Source of the DNA: Fuerstiella sp.
Lineage (GTDB): Bacteria; Planctomycetota; Planctomycetia; Planctomycetales; Planctomycetaceae
Assembly (NCBI GenBank): GCA_029941865.1
Contig: JAPYTO010000013.1
Span: 1 to 58,555 of the forward strand
Reading direction: 5' to 3'
DNA length: 58,555 bases
Below the pieces are notes generated by a model, which saw only the letters and a list, made by a program, of their open reading frames with translations, made no database searches and was not told the origin of the DNA. The translations under genes were made by a program, and so were the position numbers. Below, one piece after another: positions 18,369 through 26,960 of this stretch (within the stretch, counting starts at the first letter, position 1; every line of letters starts with the position of its first letter).

Positions 18369-18917
18369 TCAGCAGTCAAGCAGTTCGAAAAGTGTCTGAG
18401 TCCGCAGGATCGCGGCGTTTTCCGGAAACGTGTGAAAGGCCTGAACCACGAGTCCCTCCTGCAGCACGTCACATTTCAGCAGACTGATGCAGTCCGGACT
18501 TTGCGGAGTTGCTCCTGGCACAATCAGGGATGTAGTCGCGTTCTGGGCATCGATTTCGAATTCCCGGTGCAGTTGCAGATAGACATCCAGCGGAACACTC
18601 TCAAGCTGATAGCTGCAATGATACCTCACGTGGGGCAGATCGATCATGTGCGTGCGGTATCCGATCAACCGTCGATCAATCAATTTCAGATGTTCCGGAA
18701 ACCCCTCGTGCTTCGTGGCGACCACTTCGGTGACGATGGATTGATCCGTCTGAAATTCCAATAGGTGCCCCGTTGGCCCGAGGCGCATTTGAGCCTTTTG
18801 CCCGCCAAAACGAATCGTGCACTGCTTTGCAGAATCGAAGAGTTCCGGATGTATAGGCCGCTCGAAAGTGCGCAGGACCATGTCGGCAGCATCGGGGCGT
18901 GTGAGTTGCAGCGGCAT
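18369..18917 (-). CDS. DUF2617-like protein of unknown function
   Basis: A 182-residue soluble protein from ATG 18917 (MPLQLTRPDAADMVLRTFER). The opening FERPIHPELF block and overall length resemble DUF2617; this is pattern recognition, not a search. No signal peptide or membrane helix. A longer frame to 18968 adds hydrophobic residues read from an A-rich tract and looks spurious. It is convergent with the ceramidase gene. Confidence 0.65.
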   Translation of the reverse strand: MPLQLTRPDAADMVLRTFERPIHPELFDSAKQCTIRFGGQKAQMRLGPTGHLLEFQTDQSIVTEVVATKHEGFPEHLKLIDRRLIGYRTHMIDLPHVRYHCSYQLESVPLDVYLQLHREFEIDAQNATTSLIVPGATPQSPDCISLLKCDVLQEGLVVQAFHTFPENAAILRTQTLFELLDC

Positions 18918-19578
18918 TGGACCGGTCCCGTGATTGGACTTGATCAGAAAAAAAACAGAATAAAACACTTTGCACAGTTTATTGCTGATAAATCATGCTT
19001 GGTATGGGTTGAGTATAGGTCGTCCGGCAGGTCATTCAGAGGGAGAAAAAAGTTCTCTTCAGGAAAATGAAAACTGCCCAAAAATCGCCTGGCAATTCTT
19101 TCGTTGAGGGCGATATCACGGTAGGGCCGTCCACAGCGGGCAGGGTCGTTCGACTGAACTGTTTCCGTTGGAGCAGTTTTCTTAAGGACTTGGTCATCGG
19201 GCTCGTGGCAAAACGACTCTCGCAAGGGGAAAGACGTTCGCCGCGGCCACAAGTCGGCGTAATACGCAGTAGACGACCGCCCGAAAATCACGTGGGCCAG
19301 AACACTGTTGTGCGTAGTGGAAATGTCGAACAAGGAATATTGAAGGCAGAAGTACGGAAAAAAAGTCCTGCTTCATCATTGGAAATTCCTTGTTCGATAT
19401 TCTGCGGGCCCGCAAAGATGCCCGGGGGCCACGACAGTACGCCGAGAACGGCAGAGCCTTTTCAATACTCTGCCAGCGGAGCTGGTGGTTTAGCGAAGAG
19501 GAATCAGAATCCAACTTGTCGCACTCGCTTTGCAGGCGGCGCAGAGTGGGGGCTGTCAGTTGCCGGAATTCTCGATCA
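18918..19578. other. Intergenic region rich in repeats
   Basis: About 660 bp with no convincing gene. It contains an inverted repeat at 19317-19405 and the block CCAGCGGAGCTGGTGGTTTA (about 19477-19496), a motif I know as widespread in planctomycete intergenic DNA. Minus frames crossing these repeats (18944-19333 and 19194-19646) are rejected as genes. Confidence 0.5.
19317..19405. repeat. Dispersed inverted repeat (TCGAACAAGGAAT type)
   Basis: Left arm GTCGAACAAGGAATATTGAA at 19325-19344; right arm is the near-complement GGAAATTCCTTGTTCGATAT at 19381-19400. The spacer holds AAAAAAAGTCCTGCTTCATC. The arm sequence is a common intergenic repeat in planctomycetes. Confidence 0.75.
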
Positions 19579-21060
19579 TCACTCAGGCACTTCCGTCTTC
19601 TGAAGTCTGAAGATGGCGCTTCGAGTTCTGATGAACAGCCCGCCATCAGCGATGGCCGGCGTTCCCAGGATTGAGTCGCCCATGTCGTTCACCGCAAGAA
19701 CATTCAGTTCCGGGCCGTCCTTCAGAACAACGACTCTGCCGTTTTCACTGGCTATGTAGATTTTCCCATCACCGTAAACAGGCGATGCAAAATAGTTCCC
19801 TTCGTTTCGAATGCGAGCCGGGCCGAACAGGGACTTGCCATCCTTTGTGTCGAAACAGGTGGCAATGCCGCCGCCCTTGACCAGCAGCATGCGGTTGCCG
19901 ACGACCAACGGCGACACAATATGATCGGTGTGCTTTGTACGGTGCTTCCATAGAACGTGAGTCTCTGTCACGTCGCCTCGTCCGCCGCCCTTGACTGCCA
20001 GGATGAATTCAGCCGCCGGGTCCTTTGCGTCGTACGCGGCGCCCGCAAAGTTTTCCGCGTGCAGAAAGGCAGCATCCAGTTCCTTGCCTTCCAGATCACC
20101 GTCCCCATCCAGATCACCGCGGCCGAATGTTTTGCGGTAAAAACTTTCCGGAACCGGCCGTTTGCCCACAAATGCCTGGATCTCATCCTTAGTAATCCGG
20201 TCGTCGCTGTTGCCGGTTTCGGCGCGATCAACAGATGCCAGCCACTGATTGGCGATGCCTCCACTTTGCAGTGAGATGTAGATAATTCCGTTGACGCATA
20301 CTGGAGTCGTCTTGATGTTTCGCAGCAACGTCCGAGCGTGCCACAGTCGTTGACCCGTTGCCGGATCATACCCGACCAGCAGCCCGGTACCGGCCACGAC
20401 AATCTCGTCGCCACTTTCTGTCTGGCAAATAACCGGGTGCGAATAGTTGACTGCCATGTCGCTGCGATCATCCGTCCACCGAAGTTCACCCGTTCGTTTG
20501 TCGAACGCATAGAAGGCCGGATTCAGGTCATCGTCCTGACAAAACAGCAGCAGATCCTTGTGTAGCACAGGCGACATTCCGGCCCCCCACTTAAACACGA
20601 AGTACGGGACGGGCAGTTCCTTTTTCCAGACGTCCTGTCCGGTCGCCGCATCAACTGTCAGCATTCCCAGCGTGCTGAAATAGAAATACACTCGTTCAGC
20701 GTCAGCGGCAGGCGTTGTCGCGGCGTGGCTGTTGGTTTCATGGATGTCGTCAACGTCGCCCGCTGGCCAGGTGCGTTTCCAAAGTTCTTCGCCCGACTCT
20801 GCATCAAACGCAAAAAGTCCGACAGTCTTATCGTCAATCATCGCCGATGTGAACAGTCGCCCCGCCGCCACGACCGGGCAGCCAATGCCGTCACCCAGAT
20901 TCACCTTCCATCGGACGGACTCTGTGGATGAGAATTTTTCCGGCAACGGACCGGACACCTCGGCAATGCCGGTGCAGTTGGGCCCTCGAAACTGTGCCCA
21001 GTCCGCTGCCTGCACAACCGTAGTGCTGACGGAGATGAGAATTAAAGCGATCGACCGCAC
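19579..21060 (-). CDS. Secreted PQQ-type beta-propeller protein with an EF-hand
   Basis: A 493-residue exported protein. The GTG start at 21060 places a compact signal peptide at the N-terminus (MRSIALILISVSTTVVQAA) with GGAA upstream; the frame stays open to 21243, so 21177 is an alternative. It opens with DWAQFRGPNCTG, then PQQ-like repeats of the form AFDAESGEELWK, TVDAATGQDVWK, AFDKRTGELRW and GYDPATGQRLW. Between blades lies an EF-hand loop, DLDGDGDLEGKE, with canonical Asp positions. Such proteins act as scaffolds or dehydrogenase-like binders outside the cytoplasm; the tryptophan-docking blades do not prove PQQ binding. No enzymatic partner is adjacent. Confidence 0.88.
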   Translation of the reverse strand: MRSIALILISVSTTVVQAADWAQFRGPNCTGIAEVSGPLPEKFSSTESVRWKVNLGDGIGCPVVAAGRLFTSAMIDDKTVGLFAFDAESGEELWKRTWPAGDVDDIHETNSHAATTPAADAERVYFYFSTLGMLTVDAATGQDVWKKELPVPYFVFKWGAGMSPVLHKDLLLFCQDDDLNPAFYAFDKRTGELRWTDDRSDMAVNYSHPVICQTESGDEIVVAGTGLLVGYDPATGQRLWHARTLLRNIKTTPVCVNGIIYISLQSGGIANQWLASVDRAETGNSDDRITKDEIQAFVGKRPVPESFYRKTFGRGDLDGDGDLEGKELDAAFLHAENFAGAAYDAKDPAAEFILAVKGGGRGDVTETHVLWKHRTKHTDHIVSPLVVGNRMLLVKGGGIATCFDTKDGKSLFGPARIRNEGNYFASPVYGDGKIYIASENGRVVVLKDGPELNVLAVNDMGDSILGTPAIADGGLFIRTRSAIFRLQKTEVPE

Positions 21061-21501
21061 CTTGTGTTTCCAGGAACCATGTAATGTGAGTCCCCTGGGT
21101 TTCACAAGGCAAGAATTCGTTTTCTGAATCTGACAGGTTGGGTTGCGACGTTCGGCATAGCAACGTATTTGGATCATGACATGGTTCCTGTTATGAAGTT
21201 TGATGCATAATGATTGCACGAAGCCGCGCCGTTGTGAATCCACTTAGGCAAATCCATGGGGTGCGCTCAGGGATTGCGGTTCCGGACTATTGGGTGGCCG
21301 TGGCTGGACTGAGCCTGCGAAGGAAGCCCCGGGGTTTCCTTCGTGCCTCACTCCAACCCCCACCCTCACGGACTCCACAATCATCCACGAGCGCACCCAG
21401 ATCCAGGCTCTGTCAGCGTTTGCCATAGGCTCAGATTTTGTTTGCTTCTACCATGCCTGGTCGACTCCACGTGTCCGACACTAGTCTTTTCGATTCAATC
21501 A
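21061..21501. other. Divergent intergenic region with a GC-rich hairpin
   Basis: Upstream of both the PQQ-propeller gene and the AcpH-like gene. A strong hairpin, CGAAGGAAGCCCC paired with GGGGTTTCCTTCG, spans 21318-21343 with no T-run, so it is more likely a repeat element than a terminator. No gene is supported. Confidence 0.5.
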
Positions 21502-22182
21502 ATGAACTACCTTGCTCACGGATATCGATTTCTCGATTCGCCCCTGTTTCTGGTGGGGACAGCGGTCCCGGACTGGCTGAGTGTTGTGAATCGCCGCGTC
21601 CGCGCGCGCAGTCGGTTGGTGCAGCCGGTAGTCGACGCAACGGACTGCAACGATGTCCGCGACATTGGTCGTGGGATTCTCCAGCATCATCACGACGACG
21701 ACGCCTTTCATCGTTGCGCGCCGTTCCAACAGATGGAGGCCGATCTGAGCGCACAATTTCGCCGTCACATGCCCGACAAATACGATCATCGGCCGGGGTT
21801 CCTGGGACACATCGTCGTGGAACTCATGCTTGACGCCGCGTTGGCGGCGAGGGACGAAACACTGCTCAGTCGCTATTATGCGGCCATGAGCTCAGTTGAT
21901 TCCAGCATGATCGAACGTGCCGTTAATCAAATGGCGACCAGACAAACCGATCGGTTGGCATGGTTCATCGATCGGTTCCTGGAAGAGCGATTCCTTGAGG
22001 ACTACGCTGATGACGAACGCATCTTCTTTCGGATCAACCAGGTGTTGCAACGCGTAAAACTTCCCGCGATGGAAAAGTCCGCGATCGAAGTGCTGGCGTC
22101 GGCGCGCGAACTGTTACTGCAACGTGGTCATGAACTTCTGGATGTGGTTCCTGTGGCGGATACCGACCGCGATTGTGCATGA
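21502..22182 (+). CDS. Conserved protein resembling acyl carrier protein phosphodiesterase
   Basis: A 226-residue soluble protein starting at ATG 21502. The opening MNYLAHGYRFLDSPLFLVGT resembles the MNFLAHxxLA start of AcpH (ACP phosphodiesterase), and the histidine/aspartate cluster LQHHHDDDAFH plus RPGFLGHIVVELMLD fit the same HD-like helical fold. It is only moderately like that family, so removal of the phosphopantetheine arm from ACP is a hypothesis. An in-frame extension to 21343 covers low-quality intergenic sequence and is rejected. Confidence 0.6.
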   Translation: MNYLAHGYRFLDSPLFLVGTAVPDWLSVVNRRVRARSRLVQPVVDATDCNDVRDIGRGILQHHHDDDAFHRCAPFQQMEADLSAQFRRHMPDKYDHRPGFLGHIVVELMLDAALAARDETLLSRYYAAMSSVDSSMIERAVNQMATRQTDRLAWFIDRFLEERFLEDYADDERIFFRINQVLQRVKLPAMEKSAIEVLASARELLLQRGHELLDVVPVADTDRDCA

Positions 22183-22471
22183 GTAACGAGAGGGACGGGT
22201 GGCCCTGTTGCGTGCAACAAGAGTTGCGCAGCAACAGGAGGCCCATGTCTGGGGCATTGATTGCAGTCACGTCGTTCTGTCGCCGCCTCTTGTGCCTGCG
22301 GCACGCCGTTTGTGAGCAAACGGTGCTACCTGGGTTGGACAAGGGATAACGAAGTAACGAACGGCTAAGACGCTTCCAAATGGACTCGTTCCGGCATAAA
22401 GTCTCCCCCTGCCGAAGGCATTTGACGGCACGGGTAGCGACAAAACAGTGAGCAACGAGAGAGCGAACGAT
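22183..22471. repeat. Gap with a dispersed repeat
   Basis: Holds the block GACGGGTGGCCCTGTTGCGT at 22194 and its partial complement GCAGCAACAGGAGGCCCATG near 22230, then GCCTCTTGTGCCTGCGGCAC around 22285. These are recurring planctomycete intergenic motifs. No gene seen. Confidence 0.45.
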
Positions 22472-22843
22472 ATGGCCAAGGGCAAAGGTGGCAGGAAGAA
22501 AAAATCGGACGCCGAACCATCGATCGAAGCGTCCATGGACGAACTGCAGGAAATTGTGCAGGTTCTGGAATCCGGTCAGGAACCGCTCGAAGTGGCACTG
22601 CAGAAATTCGAACGGGGCATGGGGCTGCTGGGTCAATGTCATCGTCAGTTGGATGACGCTGCCCAGCGAATCGAGATCCTTACTCGCATTGGCGCGGACG
22701 GAGCGATCGAAACTGCACCATTCGATGCAACCACAACGCTAAGCAGAAAACAGAACGTCGCTTCTGACGCGGACGATGAGGACGATGAGGACGCCAATGG
22801 AGAAGATGATGATGATGACGCGGAACCATCAACGTTGTTCTGA
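22472..22843 (+). CDS. xseB: Exodeoxyribonuclease VII small subunit
   Basis: Small subunit of the ssDNA nuclease that acts in mismatch repair and DNA clean-up with XseA. The core, residues 15-80, has SMDELQEIVQVLESGQEPLE and LQKFERGMGLLGQC, the standard XseB signature. It is longer than usual (123 against about 70-80) because of a C-terminal tail very rich in Asp/Glu (residues 100-120). Start ATG at 22472 (MAKGKGGRKKK). XseA is not adjacent. Confidence 0.9.
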   Translation: MAKGKGGRKKKSDAEPSIEASMDELQEIVQVLESGQEPLEVALQKFERGMGLLGQCHRQLDDAAQRIEILTRIGADGAIETAPFDATTTLSRKQNVASDADDEDDEDANGEDDDDDAEPSTLF

Positions 22844-22998
22844 AAGCGTTACGTCCCGGGCCTGTGAATCGGAAGTGAATATTTAGTTCTCTGTCTTTCA
22901 GTCGCGACCAGAGCAGAGAAACCGCGGTGGCGAACACAACATTTCATCAACAGTCCAGCGCCAACGGCATTCACCCAACGTATTGAATCGATCCTTCC

Positions 22999-24675
22999 AT
23001 GGCCGAACCGACACCTGCTGACTCCACCATTGCCGATCGTCGCAAAGCAGAACACATCGTCGAGCCACCGACAACGCTGCGGAATATTCTGCGACAGGTG
23101 GGCCCAGGACTGATCATCGCGGCCAATATCGTTGGTTCCGGCGAACTGATCATGACAACGAAGACCGGTGCGGAGGCGGGTATTGTGTTGCTGTGGCTGA
23201 TCCTGCTGGGCTGTGTGGTCAAAATTTTCGTCCAGCTTGAACTCGGGCGGTTCACCATCAGTCACGGCGAAACAACGTTGTCTTCACTCAATCGGGTTCC
23301 CGGTCCGCGGGGCAGTCGTGTGAACTGGGTCGTGATGTTGTGGGGATTCATGATGTTGACGACCGTCGGACAACTTGGTGGAATCGTCGGCGGTGTGGGC
23401 CAGGCACTTTCACTGACGATTCCCATCACCGGCGATTTCTATGTCGCAGTACGCACGCCGGCGGAGAATGACATTCGAGCCTTTGCCGACTGGGAGTTGT
23501 TTCAGGCTGGAGAAGCACCCGTCAATACACCGGACATCGCCGCGGAACTTGCCACACTTTCGCCTGAAGCGCTAAAGATCCAGGAGTCCCGGATGGGCTG
23601 GATAGGCCGTGACCTTGAGCAACTGGGTGACCGCGGCGTCGAATTGATTCAGCTGGCAAAGGCTGGTCTGCCGCTGGAAGATTCATCAGGAAACAGCCTG
23701 ACCTCGTTCAGCACGATTGATGACAAGATCTGGGTGATCATTGTTGGATTGGTGACGGCCGCGGTTCTTTTTGTCGGTCGCTACAAACTGATCGAACGGT
23801 TTTCTGTGACGTTGGTGGTTTCGTTTTCAATCATCACCATGGGCAATGTGATCGCTTTACAAATGACAGACCGTTACGCAATTTCGGCCGACATGTTGCT
23901 GCAGGGGTTGAGCTTTGGATTTCCGGACGGGCCAAATGCTTTACTGACCGCCTTCGCAACGTTTGGGATTATCGGCGTGGGGGCGACGGAACTGATCAGT
24001 TACCCGTATTGGTGCCTCGAAAAAGGCTACGCTCGTTCGGTGGGCCCCCGCGAAAACACGGACGCCTGGCTTAGGCGGGCCAAAGGCTGGTTTCGAGTGA
24101 TGAAGTACGACGCGTTCGCGTCAATGGTGATTTATACCATCGCGACCGCAGCCTTCTACCTGATGGGCGTGGCCGTTCTGCATTCCGAAGGCCGCAACCC
24201 CGAAGGCGGTCGCATGGTCAGCACGCTGGCTCAAAGCTACGTGCCGATTTTCGGCAGCTACGCTCGCTGGCTGTTCCTCGGCGGAGCCATCGCCGTGTTG
24301 TATTCCACGTATCTCGTGGCCAACGCCAGTAACGCTCGCATGGTGTCCGACTTTCTGAGTGTCATTGGCTTGCGTAAAACCGAAGCCGACTCTGATGCCC
24401 GCAGGAAGATGGTCACGATCTTTTCGGTCCTGCTGCCGCTGGCCTGTGTTGTGGCGTATCTCCTGTTCCCGAAGCCTGTGATGCTGGTGGCGATCGCTGG
24501 TGTCACCCAGGCGACCATGCTGCCGATCATCGGCTTCAGTTCCATGTACTTCCGCTATCGTGAAACGGACAAACGACTGCGCCCCGGCAAGCTGTGGGAC
24601 ACATTCCTGATTGCGTCCTGCCTCAGCCTGCTAATCGTCGGCAGTTGGGGCATCGGCAAATTGTTTTTGCAGTAG
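22999..24675 (+). CDS. Nramp-related transporter with altered metal-binding motifs
   Basis: A 558-residue multi-pass inner-membrane protein of the Nramp/APC fold: GPGLIIAANIVGSGEL (35-50) is the first core helix, and GVGATELISYPYWCLEKGY corresponds to helix 6. In true Nramp metal importers helix 1 carries DPGN and helix 6 MPH. Here these positions read GSGE and LIS, so the metal-coordinating Asp, Asn and Met are absent. A long soluble insert (about residues 150-245) interrupts the membrane domain after helix 3. It belongs to the Nramp-related group of uncertain substrate. Single gene, convergent with the macro-domain gene. Confidence 0.85.
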   Translation: MAEPTPADSTIADRRKAEHIVEPPTTLRNILRQVGPGLIIAANIVGSGELIMTTKTGAEAGIVLLWLILLGCVVKIFVQLELGRFTISHGETTLSSLNRVPGPRGSRVNWVVMLWGFMMLTTVGQLGGIVGGVGQALSLTIPITGDFYVAVRTPAENDIRAFADWELFQAGEAPVNTPDIAAELATLSPEALKIQESRMGWIGRDLEQLGDRGVELIQLAKAGLPLEDSSGNSLTSFSTIDDKIWVIIVGLVTAAVLFVGRYKLIERFSVTLVVSFSIITMGNVIALQMTDRYAISADMLLQGLSFGFPDGPNALLTAFATFGIIGVGATELISYPYWCLEKGYARSVGPRENTDAWLRRAKGWFRVMKYDAFASMVIYTIATAAFYLMGVAVLHSEGRNPEGGRMVSTLAQSYVPIFGSYARWLFLGGAIAVLYSTYLVANASNARMVSDFLSVIGLRKTEADSDARRKMVTIFSVLLPLACVVAYLLFPKPVMLVAIAGVTQATMLPIIGFSSMYFRYRETDKRLRPGKLWDTFLIASCLSLLIVGSWGIGKLFLQ

Positions 24676-24703
24676 AGAACCGGCGTGCCCTCGGCGACAG
24701 AAT

Positions 24704-25249
24704 TCACTTGATCTCAACCAGCGTTTCCAGTGAACGAGCGAAGGCTCCGAACACACCTTCGCTGAACAAAACGAACCGAACGTCGCGCGGCTGTTTGTGC
24801 CATTTCTGAAAATCGATGCACGTTTTCAAGGCAACGTTGGCCGCCAGGTCGAGCGGATAACCATAGACGCCGGCACTAATGGCAGGGAATGCGATGCTTC
24901 TGCAATCGTGGTCGACAGCCAGTTGCAGACACTTTCGGTAGGCTGACGACAGCAATTCCGGTTCGCCTTCTCTGCCACCGCGCCAAACCGGCCCCACGGC
25001 GTGAAAGACGTGTTTCGCCGACAGCAGCCCGGCGACAGATTCCACGGCGCTGCCGGTAGGACAACCTTCGGCATACTTCGTTTTCGTGTCGTTCATGATC
25101 GTCGGTCCACCAGCGGCATGGATCGCTCCATCGACGCCCGCACCACCCGCCAGCTCCGAATTTGCAGCATTCACAATGGCGTCGACAGTTTGCTCGACAA
25201 TATCGCCCTGCAGCAGCTCCAGAGTGCAGCCGGACACGTTGACCCTCAT
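24704..25249 (-). CDS. Macro-domain protein, O-acetyl-ADP-ribose deacetylase-like
   Basis: A 181-residue soluble macro domain. The family signatures are LLQGDIVEQTVDAIVNAANS, then GAGVDGAIHAAGG, HAVGPVWRGG and FPAISAGVYGYPLD, matching the YmdB/MacroD type that hydrolyses O-acetyl-ADP-ribose or removes ADP-ribose from proteins. The start ATG at 25249 has AGGAAA upstream; an ATG at 25255 is also possible. A frame to 25354 adds residues without family similarity. It is alone, downstream of the FlgF/FlgG-like gene. Confidence 0.93.
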   Translation of the reverse strand: MRVNVSGCTLELLQGDIVEQTVDAIVNAANSELAGGAGVDGAIHAAGGPTIMNDTKTKYAEGCPTGSAVESVAGLLSAKHVFHAVGPVWRGGREGEPELLSSAYRKCLQLAVDHDCRSIAFPAISAGVYGYPLDLAANVALKTCIDFQKWHKQPRDVRFVLFSEGVFGAFARSLETLVEIK

Positions 25250-25374
25250 TCCCATTTCCTTTTTCGATATGTGTGTATTCGCTGGCGTGCGTCTGCAGCA
25301 GATGATTGCAGAGTGATGGGTGTTGCACCACTGCGGCGCTGGGATCGGCTCCACCTTTTTTACTCAGCGACGCT

Positions 25375-26502
25375 TTATTGACGATTCAGCCGCGCATAAT
25401 GATCTACCAGCTTCCACTCGTGCTGAATGTCAACGTTCGAAGATTCCAGTGCGTGCGTCACAACGGGAGTCAAATCGGCGGTGGAAATCACTGACGGTTC
25501 CGTCGACGTCGTGAAGAACACGCCATTCGCACTCTGAAAGTCAGCTAGTCCGGTAACAATGGCCAGCTTCAGTTCACCGGCCAGCTGAAGCTCTCCATCA
25601 GCGCCGCTAAAATGCACCGCACCGGAAGTCGAGACGAGAATGCCAGCAGCATTTTCAGGAATGCTGATCTGAGCTGACAGCGCTACAGCCCCGTCTTTGT
25701 TTCTTATTCCAAGCCGTCCGTCCGGCAGACGAACGAAAGTGCCGCTGCGCGTCAGCAGATTGCCTGGTTCCAGCTGAAACATCAATTCCGGGTGATCGGC
25801 AATAGCCATGTGAAACGGCTGCTGAGAAGGATGTACCGTACCGGGTTGCAAATCGAAGAAGTCACTCTGTTGCAGCCCATTTGCCAAGTCAGCCGCACTT
25901 GAGAAAGAATCAAGTTGCGTAAGGATTCTTCGTCTGCGAAAGCCCGGCGTAGCCGCGTGCACGAGATTTTGACGAATGATTGCCGCAGCGGACGCAAAAC
26001 GCCCCCCGGTGCCAACCGGCGTCGGCCGCAGATCGTCGATTTCAGACGGGACGTTTGAAAGAAATGATTTTCGGGGAAGAATGGATGGCAGCCCCTTCCG
26101 TTGTTCCAGCAGCAGATGCAATTCGCTCAGAGGGACGTCTTCGTAAACGTCTGTCCAGCCGGCCACAGCTTCATGGGACAAACCCGGAAAACGTTCTTCA
26201 ATCAACGTCCGCACCTGGTCCCGCGATACCTTTCGGGACGGACGCACATGGGCGGCATTTTCGGATGCCGCAGGCTGCCGGGTCTCGGCGAACTCTTCAA
26301 ATGAGGCCAGCGAAACACCGTCGTCGACGTCATCACGCAGCACAGCAACACTCGGAGTGGCAGCGTCCACGAAATCGGCGTCCGTGAAGGAACGCGAATC
26401 GACGGGCGTGGAAGAGCCCTGGGGCGACAACACCCAACGATCAGCGAGTGCTCCCAGTCCAATGGCGCCGGCAAACATCAGAATCCCAAAAACCTTTTTC
26501 AT
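25375..26502 (-). CDS. Membrane-anchored FlgF/FlgG-like protein
   Basis: A 375-residue protein with an N-terminal hydrophobic segment (residues 4-20), a charged linker to about 165, and a C-terminal region resembling flagellar basal-body rod proteins: SAAAIIRQNLVHAATPGFRR (171-190; compare NLANxxTxGFKR), PFHMAIADHPELMFQL (229-244), LLTRSGTFVRLPDGRLGIR (249-267), ISIPENAAGILVSTSGAVHF (279-298) and the FlgG-like close ALESSNVDIQHEWKLVDHY (351-369). Rod proteins normally lack an N-terminal signal and pass through the flagellar secretion gate. The anchor and the about 160-residue front domain are therefore odd. No other flagellar gene is adjacent. Confidence 0.7.
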   Translation of the reverse strand: MKKVFGILMFAGAIGLGALADRWVLSPQGSSTPVDSRSFTDADFVDAATPSVAVLRDDVDDGVSLASFEEFAETRQPAASENAAHVRPSRKVSRDQVRTLIEERFPGLSHEAVAGWTDVYEDVPLSELHLLLEQRKGLPSILPRKSFLSNVPSEIDDLRPTPVGTGGRFASAAAIIRQNLVHAATPGFRRRRILTQLDSFSSAADLANGLQQSDFFDLQPGTVHPSQQPFHMAIADHPELMFQLEPGNLLTRSGTFVRLPDGRLGIRNKDGAVALSAQISIPENAAGILVSTSGAVHFSGADGELQLAGELKLAIVTGLADFQSANGVFFTTSTEPSVISTADLTPVVTHALESSNVDIQHEWKLVDHYARLNRQ

Positions 26503-26780
26503 CTGTTGGCCTCCTGCCTGTCATCACACCGTCTTCGACGGTCTGTACGAGCTACCGCTCGGAAACTGTCGATCCGCACTCGCCGTTCATGACACAGATG
26601 CCAGCAAAGCCGTGCGATGTCTTCAGATGAGCCCCGAGTGTAGAGCTCCCCAGACAGTCGCGGCAGTGTACTGATAGCGACATGGTTCCAGCAACCGGAA
26701 ACACAGAGCGCTGAGACACCGCCAGGCACCACGGCCGCTGTGAATCGACACGCTTCCACAGACGCGCTGGTCCGAGCTGA

Positions 26781-26808
26781 GTAGGGTGCGTGCTTGCACG
26801 CACCCTAC
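26781..26808. repeat. Perfect 28 bp palindrome
   Basis: GTAGGGTGCGTGC, then TT, then the exact complement GCACGCACCCTAC. It shares the GTAGGG/CCCTAC ends with the palindrome at 18251-18316. Confidence 0.9.
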
Positions 26809-26859
26809 TGTTCTAAACAACGATTCATTACAGCGGTTGCAAAATCACGCGGTCGTTCT

Positions 26860-26921
26860 GTAGCGGAATTCGTCAGGAATTTCGGCAGTGACAGGTCGAA
26901 AGCCTTGGCGGCTTCCGCTAC
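26860..26921. repeat. GTAGC palindromic repeat, diverged copy
   Basis: Starts GTAGCGGAATTCGTCAGGAA and ends CTTGGCGGCTTCCGCTAC. Arms are less perfect than the copies at 5113 and 55101, but length and end sequences agree. Confidence 0.75.
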
Positions 26922-26960
26922 GACAAAAAGTAAAATGCTCTAATGCAACCCAACCAGGCA

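Larger units (their letters stand above)
26503..26960. other. Intergenic region with two palindromes
   Basis: About 460 bp between two minus-strand genes. It contains a perfect 28 bp palindrome (26781-26808) and a GTAGC palindromic repeat (26860-26921). Minus frames here (26499-26759, 26552-26803) show no signal of a gene. Confidence 0.5.

Noticed and set aside
18944-19646. Two minus frames crossing the inverted repeat
   Set aside because: They read through repeat DNA and have no start site or domain support.
21318-21343. Rho-independent terminator
   Set aside because: Stable stem but no T-run, and it lies upstream of both flanking genes rather than after a gene.
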